In this document: positions 15,498 to 23,086 of the stretch, one piece after another
How positions within the stretch are numbered: position 1 is the first letter of the stretch
How the letters are laid out: every line of letters starts with the position of its first letter
Source: an uncultured Alphaproteobacteria bacterium
GTDB taxonomy: Bacteria > Pseudomonadota > Alphaproteobacteria > RF32 > CAG-239
Direction: 5' to 3'
Assembly (NCBI GenBank): GCA_934248075.1
Contig: CAKQKH010000018.1
Span: 1 to 26,258 of the forward strand
Length of the DNA: 26,258 nucleotides
Made by a program: the position numbers and the translations under genes
Notes under the pieces: model-generated
Database searches by the model: none
Seen by the model: only the letters and a program-made list of their open reading frames with translations
What the model was told of the DNA's origin: nothing

Positions 15498-16007
15498 TTA
15501 TTCATTTTGAGCGCCGAATTTTTGTCCGGCGCGGATATCATCGCCAAAATCGCCGATTTCTTGCTCATGTTCGACTTCTTCTTTCAAAATTTTGGCGGAT
15601 ATCTTATAGGTAACATAATCTTTGCCGCAAGTCATGTCGCATATTTTCTGATATCTGGCAATAGCGCAACGTTCGGCAACAACATTTTGTTCAATCAGAT
15701 TCATTACATAAGGTTCTGTCGGCGCCTCGTATTTACAAAACGCCAGTTTTTTCCATTCGTCTGGATCCAAGGGCGGAACATCACCCAGCTGAATAATCCG
15801 CTCGCTCAGCCAGTCGGCGTGTTTGAGTTCTTCTTTGGCATGCTCCAAAAACTCTTCGATAACTTCCGTGCGCATCGGCCCCACGACAACTTGCGCGCCA
15901 ATCCAATATTGATAATAAGCCAGCCATTCCTCAGCAAAAGCTATTTTTAGTTCTTTTAGCAGTTCTTGTTTATCAAGTTTGATAATTTTTTGAGCCATTT
16001 CTCCCAT
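15498..16007 (-). CDS. Ferritin-like protein, DPSL (thioferritin) type
   Basis: A 169-residue four-helix di-iron protein, probably storing iron or removing peroxide in the cytoplasm. Likely ligands are E26/E27 in AFAEEWLAYYQYW, E60 and H63 in EELKHADW, E106 or E112, and E144 and H147 in KEEVEHEQE. Its cysteines (C91, C114, C123, C127) and the phrase AERCAIARYQ point to Dps-like 'DPSL' proteins, which carry conserved cysteines near the metal site, more than to haem bacterioferritin. The DPSL call is a resemblance. AAGGAG lies 7 bases before the chosen ATG. It is transcribed alone, and a tandem TGCTCAA repeat lies in its leader (16032-16045). Confidence 0.82.
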   Translation of the reverse strand: MGEMAQKIIKLDKQELLKELKIAFAEEWLAYYQYWIGAQVVVGPMRTEVIEEFLEHAKEELKHADWLSERIIQLGDVPPLDPDEWKKLAFCKYEAPTEPYVMNLIEQNVVAERCAIARYQKICDMTCGKDYVTYKISAKILKEEVEHEQEIGDFGDDIRAGQKFGAQNE

Positions 16008-16031
16008 TTTTGTTCTCCTTAAGTTAATTTT

Positions 16032-16045
16032 TGCTCAATGCTCAA
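16032..16045. repeat. Tandem 7-bp repeat upstream of the DPSL gene
   Basis: TGCTCAA occurs twice in direct succession (16032-16038, 16039-16045), 25-38 bases before the DPSL start codon. TTGCTCAA also occurs at 15289-15296. It may be a regulator site or simply chance; the regulator is unknown. Confidence 0.35.
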
Positions 16046-16141
16046 ATAATCATTAATATTCAAAAAACAAGCTGAAAGTTTACTTACTTTTAAAGTTATC
16101 CGTTTATGATTACCTACAATATTGTTTGGTGGAGAAATTTT

Positions 16142-16780
16142 ATGGTTAAGATCGCTCCGAGCCTGTTGGCGGCAGACTTTGCGGACATGAAGTCCGAACT
16201 CAGGAAATTAGATGCAGCCGGCGCCGATTGGTTGCATTTGGACGTTATGGACGGTTGTTTTGTGCCAAACCTAACTTTTGGCGCCGGATTCATAAAGGCT
16301 TTGCGCCCTCTGAGTAACAAAGTATTTGATGTGCATCTGATGATTCAGGCTCCGGACAATAAAATCCGTTGGTTTGCTGAGGCCGGCGCCGATATCATAA
16401 CCATTCATGCCGAGGCCTGCGATAACTTGTCGCAAATTTTGGATCATATACATTCCTTGGGTTGCAAGGCCGGAGTTTCGCTCAAGCCGGAAACCCCAAT
16501 CAAAGTGCTGGAGCCTTTGCTTGAAAAGATAGATGTGGTTTTGATTATGACCGTCAACCCCGGTTTCGGCGGCCAGAAATTCATGATGGAACAATTGGAA
16601 AAAATCTCTGCGGCCAAACAGCTGGCGCAAGGACACAATATCGTGGTTGAGGTTGATGGCGGCATTAACCCGCAAACTGCTGTTTTGGCCAAAGAATATG
16701 GCGCAGATGTTTTGGTGGCCGGAACCGCAGTGTTTGCCAGTGGCGATTATAAAAACAACATAGACACCTTGCGCCAATAA
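16142..16780 (+). CDS. rpe: Ribulose-phosphate 3-epimerase
   Basis: This TIM-barrel enzyme interconverts ribulose 5-phosphate and xylulose 5-phosphate, feeding transketolase. The 212-residue length is usual. It begins MVKIAPSLLAADF, the family opening. Metal and catalytic residues are H32 and D34 in LHLDVMDG, H65 in DVHLMI and D172 in VEVDGGI; MTVNPGFGGQ is also present. I use ATG 16142, with GGAG (16131-16134) 7 bases upstream, not the in-frame ATG at 16106, which would add 12 atypical residues and overlaps a possible -10 (TATGAT, 16105-16110). The PhoB-like gene follows after 12 bases. Confidence 0.96.
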   Translation: MVKIAPSLLAADFADMKSELRKLDAAGADWLHLDVMDGCFVPNLTFGAGFIKALRPLSNKVFDVHLMIQAPDNKIRWFAEAGADIITIHAEACDNLSQILDHIHSLGCKAGVSLKPETPIKVLEPLLEKIDVVLIMTVNPGFGGQKFMMEQLEKISAAKQLAQGHNIVVEVDGGINPQTAVLAKEYGADVLVAGTAVFASGDYKNNIDTLRQ

Positions 16781-16792
16781 GGGAGAAAAATT

Positions 16793-17500
16793 ATGCAGCA
16801 TTTAATAATGATTATAGAAGATGAAGAAGCTTTGGCGTTGATGTTGCGTTATAATCTTGAAAAAGAAGGTTATCAGGTGGCGGTAGAAAGCCGAGGCTCA
16901 AAGGCAATTGCCGAAATTGAAAAAAACAGTCCGTCGGTCATTTTGTTGGATTGGATGCTGCCGGAAATGTCAGGCGTTGAGATTTGCAAGCTTATTCGTT
17001 CCAAACCGGATATTAAAAATATTCCAGTGATTATGCTTACAGCCAAAGGGGAAGAAGAAGACAAGATCAAAGGCTTATCGGTAGGCGCTGATGATTATGT
17101 TACCAAGCCCTTTTCTGTTCCGGAATTAATGGCTCGAGTTAAAGCCCAGTTGCGCCGCGCTCCAGAGCCTCAAACGGAAAAGGAGCTGTTATTTGAAGAT
17201 ATCCGCATGGATTTGGTCGAAAAAAAGGTGTTTCGCGGTGAAAATTACATTCATCTCGGACCAACGGAGTTTCGGTTGCTCAAAATGCTGATTGAAACCC
17301 CCGGCAAGGTGTTCTCGCGTGAATTCCTGCTCAAAAATGTTTGGGGTGATAATATTTATGTGGAATCTCGCACTGTAGATGTCCATATTCGGCGTTTGCG
17401 CAAATCTTTGAATGAGTTTGGGCCTGATTATATTCGCACCGTGCGCGCCACCGGCTACGCCATAGATCTAAATCCGCTGGGAGATGAGAGCGAACAATAA
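16793..17500 (+). CDS. PhoB-like OmpR-family response regulator
   Basis: A 235-residue two-component regulator. The receiver domain has acidic residues E9-D10, the phosphorylation site D53 in LLDWMLP, and K105 in VTKPF. A winged-helix DNA-binding domain (about 130-230) shows LGPTEFRLLKMLIETPGKVFSRE and the recognition-helix region VESRTVDVHIRRLRKSL. The overall sequence is very like PhoB, the phosphate-starvation regulator, but PhoB cannot be separated with certainty from close paralogues. GGGAG stands 8 bases before the ATG. No histidine kinase or pst/phoU gene is in the window, so its partner must be encoded elsewhere. It is probably co-transcribed with rpe. Confidence 0.9.
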   Translation: MQHLIMIIEDEEALALMLRYNLEKEGYQVAVESRGSKAIAEIEKNSPSVILLDWMLPEMSGVEICKLIRSKPDIKNIPVIMLTAKGEEEDKIKGLSVGADDYVTKPFSVPELMARVKAQLRRAPEPQTEKELLFEDIRMDLVEKKVFRGENYIHLGPTEFRLLKMLIETPGKVFSREFLLKNVWGDNIYVESRTVDVHIRRLRKSLNEFGPDYIRTVRATGYAIDLNPLGDESEQ

Positions 17501-17507
17501 AAAATCC

Positions 17508-17536
17508 TTGATTTATAGGCGTTTTTGCGGCATTAT
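17508..17536 (+). promoter_or_regulatory. Probable promoter of tgt
   Basis: TTGATT (17508-17513), a 17-base spacer, and CATTAT (17531-17536). Each hexamer matches consensus at four of six positions. The tgt start is 24 bases further, with AAAGGA before it. Confidence 0.45.
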
Positions 17537-17560
17537 CCTCCCCAACAGAAAGGATAATTT

Positions 17561-18685
17561 ATGTCATTGAAATTTGATATTTTGACCCGTCAAGGCAAAG
17601 CTCGCCGCGGTCAGCTACACACCAAACACGGAATTGTTAACACTCCGGCGTTTATGCCGGTTGGCACTTGCGCCACGGTTAAGGCCATGATGCCGGAATC
17701 TGTCGCTGCTACCGGTGCGGAGATTTTGCTTGGCAACACCTATCATCTGATGTTGCGCCCCGGTGCTGATTTAGTTGAAAAAATGGGTGGTTTGCACCGG
17801 TTTATGAATTGGAATAAGCCAATTTTAACTGATTCCGGCGGTTTTCAGGTTATGAGTTTGTCCGGATTGCGCAAGCTCACGGAAGAGGGGGTCGCGTTTT
17901 CATCTCATGTTGACGGCAAAAAGTTTTTTCTTTCTCCAGAGGAATCTATTAAAATTCAGCATAAACTGGATTCCAACATAACCATGTGCATGGACGAGTG
18001 TGTTAAACTTCCGGCGCCGTATAATACGGTCAAAAAATCAGTCGAGATGTCTATGCGCTGGGCAGCCCGCAGCCGTGCTGCTTTTACAGATCGTGACGGT
18101 TATGGCATTTTTGGCATTCAGCAGGGTGGAGACTATGAGGATTTGCGTGCTTTTTCCGCCGAGAAGCTAAAATCAATAGGTTTTGACGGCTATGCTATCG
18201 GCGGCTTGGCAGTGGGCGAGGGACAAGAAACCATGTTTAAGGTTTTGGATTATGCTCCGGGAATGCTGCCCGATGATAAGCCTCGTTATCTTATGGGGGT
18301 TGGGCGTCCAGATGATATTGTTGGTGCGGTTTTGCGAGGGGTTGATATGTTTGATTGCGTGATGCCAACTCGCTCCGGCCGCACGTCTCAGGCTTTTACC
18401 GCTCGAGGAACGGTAAATATCCGCAATGCCCGTCATCGTGAGGATCCTCGCCCGCTGGAAGCCGAATGCGATTGTCCGCTATGTCGCAATTATTCCCGCG
18501 CCTATATTCATCATCTGCAAAAGTGCAATGAGGTGTTGGCGGTAATGCTGCTAACCTGGCACAATATTCGTTATTATCAACGGCTTATGCAAGGATTGCG
18601 GACGGCAATAGAACAAGGTAAATTAGATGAATTTGCCGCTGAATTTTATGCCAAACAGGCTATGGGTGATATTGAGGAGATTTGA
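17561..18685 (+). CDS. tgt: tRNA-guanine transglycosylase (Tgt)
   Basis: Exchanges the wobble guanine of tRNAs for Asp, Asn, His and Tyr for the queuosine precursor preQ1. At 374 residues it is full length. The catalytic aspartates are D91 in TDSGGFQ and D265 in FDCVMPTR. The zinc site is C303, C305, C308 (CDCPLC) and H334 in TWHN, matching the family spacing. The gene follows its own promoter and runs into the LOG-family gene with a 2-base gap. The rest of the queuosine pathway is not in this window. Confidence 0.97.
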   Translation: MSLKFDILTRQGKARRGQLHTKHGIVNTPAFMPVGTCATVKAMMPESVAATGAEILLGNTYHLMLRPGADLVEKMGGLHRFMNWNKPILTDSGGFQVMSLSGLRKLTEEGVAFSSHVDGKKFFLSPEESIKIQHKLDSNITMCMDECVKLPAPYNTVKKSVEMSMRWAARSRAAFTDRDGYGIFGIQQGGDYEDLRAFSAEKLKSIGFDGYAIGGLAVGEGQETMFKVLDYAPGMLPDDKPRYLMGVGRPDDIVGAVLRGVDMFDCVMPTRSGRTSQAFTARGTVNIRNARHREDPRPLEAECDCPLCRNYSRAYIHHLQKCNEVLAVMLLTWHNIRYYQRLMQGLRTAIEQGKLDEFAAEFYAKQAMGDIEEI

Positions 18686-18687
18686 TT

Positions 18688-19605
18688 ATGAGCGAAGATA
18701 TTTGCAATCAAACAAAAAATTTACGGGTGTGTGTTTCTGGCGGTCATCATGACGGCGGCGATCCAGCTTATGTTGAGGAGTGCTATAAACTCGGCGCCAA
18801 AATTGCCAAAATGGGTTTTCGCTTAGACTATGGATTTTCCAATTCCGGCGTTATGGGCGCGGTTGCCCGAGGTGTTCTTGACAACTGGAAAGAACGCAAA
18901 GAAAAATATTATGGCGATGTGACTCCGATTGTGGGAGTTACCACCAAAGAATATTATGATCTGTATGAAAAAGATGAGTTTTTGCAGCAAATAAGCGAGG
19001 TCGTGCTGGAAGACACCTTGGAAAACCGCAAAATTCGCTTGCTGGAGGCTGATATTGTAGTGTTTGCCCCCGGTGGTGTCGGTACTCTTGATGAGTTGGC
19101 CTATGACTGCGTTGCCATGCAAGATGGTTTCTTAAAGACAAAACCGTTTATCATTTATAATATTGATGGCTTTTTCTATCACATCTTAGAGTTTCTGAAG
19201 TCTATCGCCGCCACCGGTTTTGCCGCTCCGGTTCCGTTTATTGTGGTTGACGACAGCGAAGAACTTGAGATTGCTTTTCGTTTGCTCAAACTGCGTTATA
19301 ATGACTGCGCCGACGGCAAAGAGGCCTATGCTCATGCGCGTCAGTTGGCATACGAACTGCCTTATTTTATCAAAAAGAAAACCGACAGCAGTGTTCATGT
19401 GGAGGATATTATCGCAGATATATCAGAAATTGGGCAAAATGGCACTGATGAGCAAAAACAGTCGCTAAATAATGAAATAGAGCAAGCGTATCTGGAAAAA
19501 GAGATTGAGCGCATGTATGATCGTTTGGCTAAAACCGGACGCGACACTGCGGTGGTTAGTGATAAATTGACCCGTCTTAAAAAACGTCGCAAATTAAACA
19601 GGTAA
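18688..19605 (+). CDS. LOG-family phosphoribohydrolase-like protein
   Basis: A 305-residue Rossmann-fold protein of the LOG ('lysine decarboxylase-like') family. Many members cleave nucleoside 5'-monophosphates to base plus ribose 5-phosphate. The signature PGGVGTLDE is at 128-136 (E136), preceded by ENRKIRLLEAD, and an SGG turn lies near 17-19. The protein is longer than usual for the family (about 190 residues): residues ~215-305 form a charged, coiled-coil-like tail ending KKRRKLNR. I start at ATG 18688, with GAGGAG (18674-18679) 8 bases upstream, not at the TTG at 18682. Function beyond the family is unknown. Confidence 0.87.
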   Translation: MSEDICNQTKNLRVCVSGGHHDGGDPAYVEECYKLGAKIAKMGFRLDYGFSNSGVMGAVARGVLDNWKERKEKYYGDVTPIVGVTTKEYYDLYEKDEFLQQISEVVLEDTLENRKIRLLEADIVVFAPGGVGTLDELAYDCVAMQDGFLKTKPFIIYNIDGFFYHILEFLKSIAATGFAAPVPFIVVDDSEELEIAFRLLKLRYNDCADGKEAYAHARQLAYELPYFIKKKTDSSVHVEDIIADISEIGQNGTDEQKQSLNNEIEQAYLEKEIERMYDRLAKTGRDTAVVSDKLTRLKKRRKLNR

Positions 19606-19611
19606 GATTAT

Positions 19612-20838
19612 ATGCTAAACATCATTTGGTCTGCGTTTTTTATTGCCGCTTTTTTCTTTGCCGCCATTGATGCTTGGTGGTTTGGGCAGGCTGATGTATG
19701 GTCGCGGCTGGTTTTGGCCAGTTTTTCATCTGCCAAATCGGCATTTTCGATTTGTTTAAATTTAACCGGAATTTTGTGCCTGTGGCTTGGGTTGCTCAAA
19801 ATAGCGCAAGTTTCCGGTCTCACCGAAATTTTGGCCAAGTTTTTGCGCCCGTTGTTTGCTAAACTGATGCCAGAAGTTCCGTCTTCAAGTCCGGCTCTTG
19901 GTTCAATGGTTATGAATATTGCCGCCAATATGTTGGGGTTGGATAATGCCGCCACTCCTATGGGGCTAAAAGCCATGGAGCAGTTGCAGTCTCTAAACCC
20001 GCATAAGGACAAAGCCTCAAACGCGCAAGTGTTATTTATGGTGATTAATGCCTCTGCGGTAACCATTATCCCTATCACGATTCTTATGTATCGGGCGGAG
20101 CTTGGCGCGGCCAATCCGGCATCTGTATTTTTGCCGATTTTATTGGCTACTTCAGCTTCGACTTTAGTCGGTTTTCTAAGCGTGGCCTTAGTGCAAAAAC
20201 TTAATATTTTCAATCGCGTTGTGTTAGGATATTTATTGGGCTTTGCGGCGCTTATCGCGCTTATCGGCTGGTATTTTTCCTCATTGCCTGAAGGTGAGCG
20301 TCTTGATGCCGCGGCCACCTGGGGCAATTTTACGTTGTTTGCGGTTATGATATTATTTATTGTCAGTGGACTAATTAAAAAAATTGATGTCTATGATGCT
20401 TTTATAACCGGCGCCAAAGAAGGGTTTGAAATTGCGATTAAGATTATTCCTTATTTGGTGGCAATGTTGGTCGGCATAGCCGTGTTTCGTGCTTCCGGCG
20501 GGTTAGATTGGTTGGTTGCCGGTTTTGCATGGTTGGCAGAAAATATCGGTCTGGACACCAAGTTTGTGGCCGCTTTGCCGACCGCTATTATGAAACCGTT
20601 GTCCGGCAGCGGCGCTCGCGCCATGATGATTGAAACTATGCAAAATTATGGCGCCGACAGTTTTCCGGGATTTGTGGCTTCCGTGGTACAGGGTTCGACG
20701 GAAACAACATTTTATGTGTTGGCAGTATATTTCGGAGCTGTCGGCATATCCAAAGTTGGCGCCGCCTTGCCATGCGCGCTGTTGGCTGATTTAGCCGGAA
20801 TAATCACGGCCATTGCGGTTTCTTATATATTTTATTAA
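19612..20838 (+). CDS. SpmA-SpmB fusion (nucleoside-recognition/Gate domains)
   Basis: A 408-residue inner-membrane protein with two halves matching 'spore maturation' proteins SpmA and SpmB. The SpmA half (about 1-200) carries LGLDNAATPMGLKAM around 109-122. The SpmB half (about 225-408) carries IIPYLVAMLVGIAVFRASG and PLSGSGARAMM. Both belong to the Gate/nucleoside-recognition superfamily of membrane proteins. Separate spmA and spmB genes are known from spore formers; fused forms occur in non-sporulating bacteria, where the role is unclear. The gene begins 6 bases after the LOG gene. Nothing suggests sporulation here. Confidence 0.88.
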   Translation: MLNIIWSAFFIAAFFFAAIDAWWFGQADVWSRLVLASFSSAKSAFSICLNLTGILCLWLGLLKIAQVSGLTEILAKFLRPLFAKLMPEVPSSSPALGSMVMNIAANMLGLDNAATPMGLKAMEQLQSLNPHKDKASNAQVLFMVINASAVTIIPITILMYRAELGAANPASVFLPILLATSASTLVGFLSVALVQKLNIFNRVVLGYLLGFAALIALIGWYFSSLPEGERLDAAATWGNFTLFAVMILFIVSGLIKKIDVYDAFITGAKEGFEIAIKIIPYLVAMLVGIAVFRASGGLDWLVAGFAWLAENIGLDTKFVAALPTAIMKPLSGSGARAMMIETMQNYGADSFPGFVASVVQGSTETTFYVLAVYFGAVGISKVGAALPCALLADLAGIITAIAVSYIFY

Positions 20839-20861
20839 CCAAAATATGTTACAGGAAAAGT

Positions 20862-21314
20862 ATGAGAGCTTTAATACAACGAGTAACGCAAGCAAATGTT
20901 TCGGTAGAAGGCAAAGAAGTGTCTGCGATTTCCGCCGGTTTGCTGGTGCTTGTGGGCGTGCAAAAAGGAGATACGCCCTCAGACGCGGAATATCTGGCGC
21001 GCAAAACAGCTGCTTTGCGCATATTTGAAGATGCCGCCGGCAAGATGAATTTGTCAGTCAGAGACAAAGGCGGGCAGGCGTTGGTTGTCTCTCAGTTTAC
21101 TTTGGCCGGAGACACCAGCCGCGGCAATCGTCCGGGATTTGATGGCGCCGCCAAACCGGAAGACGCCAAATCTTTGTACGAATATTACTGCGATTGTTTA
21201 TGCAAGCAAGGAGTGCCGGTTGCGACCGGAATTTTTCAGGCAGATATGCAGGTTGCTCTCATAAACGACGGACCCGTTACTTTTATGTTGGAAAAATCAA
21301 ATCAGACGAGGTGA
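20862..21314 (+). CDS. dtd: D-aminoacyl-tRNA deacylase
   Basis: A 150-residue homodimeric enzyme that frees tRNA from wrongly attached D-amino acids (and glycine on tRNA-Ala). It begins MRALIQRVTQANVSV as the family does. SQFTL is at 77-81 and NDGPVT at 135-140 with the chirality-checking Gly-cis-Pro (G137-P138). AGGAA lies just upstream of the ATG. It is in the tgt run, between the Spm fusion and an unknown gene 3 bases downstream. Confidence 0.95.
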   Translation: MRALIQRVTQANVSVEGKEVSAISAGLLVLVGVQKGDTPSDAEYLARKTAALRIFEDAAGKMNLSVRDKGGQALVVSQFTLAGDTSRGNRPGFDGAAKPEDAKSLYEYYCDCLCKQGVPVATGIFQADMQVALINDGPVTFMLEKSNQTR

Positions 21315-21317
21315 GAC

Positions 21318-22091
21318 ATGGACAATACTTCTGAAAATTCTTCGTTTTTTGAGGATATATTATATGAATTGTTTGCGCTTCCTTTTAACCGTTCTGCCGA
21401 AATAGCCTCTTTAGAGCAAAAAATTTATGCCGAGTTGCAAAAACACAAGGCGGATATTTGCGGCCTTATCGCCCTAATGTTTACCGCGATTATGAGCGGA
21501 GACCGCTCCAAAGCCAAATCTCTGGCCTACAAAATATGGGAAATCGGCGGACAGCTTCCTCCTTTTTTTGAGCTTATTTATTTGGAAAATTTATTAAGCT
21601 TGGGTTTGCTGGATATGGCCACAATCATGCTTAAGCCACGTTTTGAGCAGATTCGCAACAACATAGATGATTTTTATCCGGTAATGTCCAAGTTTGCGGT
21701 TATGACTGGTAATTTAGCATTGTTGGATCGTTTGCAAGCTTTTCCGTCTGCTTCTGCCGATGATGCGTTGCTTTTTGCTTTTGCCGATATTTTTAAGCAA
21801 GCCGGTTGCCAAGGCCAGTTTAAGGATATTCAAAAATTGGTGTTGGAAAATTCTGCCGATTATCTGGTTGCTTATGAATACAATTTGTATGATGACCGTG
21901 GGTTTGCCGAGCTTGAAATTGTGCTTTATACCGATTTTGATGAAATGTCGTGCCTGAAGTTGCAGTCTTCAATTGACCACAAATTAGAGGCTTATTGGCG
22001 CTCGGTTGGCAAAGATAGATTGTACAATCACTCGGTTTTGGTTCGCAATATTCGCCAACACGAAAGTTGGATCGAGAACGGTGAGGATTAG
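21318..22091 (+). CDS. Protein of unknown function, helical/TPR-like
   Basis: A 257-residue soluble protein with no signal peptide or membrane helix. Residues 1-175 look all-helical with pairs that recall TPR repeats; residues 180-257 have mixed character (AELEIVLYTDFDEMSCLKLQSSIDHKLEAYW). I recognise no family. It follows dtd after 3 bases, with GAGGTGAG overlapping the dtd stop, so translation is probably coupled. It is the last gene of the plus-strand run and ends tail to tail with the minus-strand gene, sharing 4 bases. Confidence 0.8.
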   Translation: MDNTSENSSFFEDILYELFALPFNRSAEIASLEQKIYAELQKHKADICGLIALMFTAIMSGDRSKAKSLAYKIWEIGGQLPPFFELIYLENLLSLGLLDMATIMLKPRFEQIRNNIDDFYPVMSKFAVMTGNLALLDRLQAFPSASADDALLFAFADIFKQAGCQGQFKDIQKLVLENSADYLVAYEYNLYDDRGFAELEIVLYTDFDEMSCLKLQSSIDHKLEAYWRSVGKDRLYNHSVLVRNIRQHESWIENGED

Positions 22092-23086
22092 TTTTTCGGC
22101 GGTGTTATTACCGATTTGGCCAAATTATCATCATTTTTGATTTTGATTTTAGGAGCGATCTGGCGGGCGGCCTTGCGCAAAAGTTTTTTGAGCAGAGATG
22201 CGGCAACAGTCTGTTCATCTTCGGTGCTTTCAAATAAAATAAAGCGATTCTGATGTTCGGTCAGCACAGATGAATCTTTGGTGTTAATCAATTCCAGCGC
22301 CACCACCATTTGCAAGCGGCTGGTCTGCTTGTTAATCGGGTCAACCTTGGCTCGCAACACTTTGGTTTTTATAACATAATCGGCATCGCCAAGGCTGTTG
22401 GTTATATTTAATAAGGCGTTTTCTCCCAGCACCTGCGCCATATCCGCATAAAAAGCGTTGGTGCTGGTGTTGTTATAAAATTTGGTTCTTTCAATAAACA
22501 CTTTGGTGCGGCTGTCATTCTGGCCGGCATCTGCCGATACAATCACGGCTTGTTCAGGAGTTTTTTCTTCAGCCAAAGCGGTCTCAACTGCAATATCGTC
22601 GCTGATTTTCAATGTCGGTTTGGGTGGCAGTCCGCTTGGCGATGGTTCGGTCAGGGCGGATTTTTCCACTACCAGCTGATCAGGGTAAAGCGCTTCTTGT
22701 TTCGCGGCAATATCCGCTATTGCATTAGCGATGTTGTTGCGATTCAGATAGCCGGTAAGTTCAACGCATATCTGTTGGTCATCACGCTTAATGGTACGGA
22801 TTGCCATATCTTCCAGATAGTTGTCTATCAGGGCATAAATTAAAACATTATAATCATGCGTGTCGTAGCTGTCTCTATAATCGCTGAGATCGCTCAAATT
22901 CTCCAGAGCCTTGAAGCTAGCCTTATCAGCGGCTCGAGTTCTGGCAGAAGCCTTGCTTTCATCAGGACGCAGATTCTCGCAGGCCGTCGCATACACAGCC
23001 CGCACGCCGTCATCTTCTACCGCCGTTGCTGTCTTAAACGGTAAAATCAACCAAGCCGATATCAATATCAAAAACAGTTTATGCAT
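22088..23086 (-). CDS. Exported protein with FlgT-N-like and LpoB/CsgG-like regions
   Basis: A 332-residue predicted periplasmic protein. The signal peptide is MHKLFLILISAWLILPFKTATA. Residues ~25-120 contain SARTRAADKASFKAL, a pattern recalling the FlgT N-terminal or LPP20-like domain. A variable proline-rich linker follows. The C-terminal region (~190-320) contains DADYVIKT...LQMVVALELINTKDSSVL, which recalls LpoB or CsgG-type folds. Both calls are weak resemblances; no flagellar gene is nearby. The start ATG shares one base with the stop of the upstream lipoprotein gene (TAATG), so the two are translationally coupled; the frame extends to a GTG at 23092, which is less likely. Confidence 0.78.
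   Translation of the reverse strand: MHKLFLILISAWLILPFKTATAVEDDGVRAVYATACENLRPDESKASARTRAADKASFKALENLSDLSDYRDSYDTHDYNVLIYALIDNYLEDMAIRTIKRDDQQICVELTGYLNRNNIANAIADIAAKQEALYPDQLVVEKSALTEPSPSGLPPKPTLKISDDIAVETALAEEKTPEQAVIVSADAGQNDSRTKVFIERTKFYNNTSTNAFYADMAQVLGENALLNITNSLGDADYVIKTKVLRAKVDPINKQTSRLQMVVALELINTKDSSVLTEHQNRFILFESTEDEQTVAASLLKKLLRKAARQIAPKIKIKNDDNLAKSVITPPKN

Noticed and set aside
16271..16801. 176-codon minus-strand frame antisense to rpe
   Set aside because: Shadow of a highly conserved enzyme gene; no ribosome site.
19608..20327. 239-codon minus-strand frame antisense to the SpmA-SpmB gene
   Set aside because: It mirrors the coding strand's codon pattern, lacks a ribosome site, and has a basic, serine-rich composition typical of antisense shadows. 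The plus-strand gene has full family signatures.
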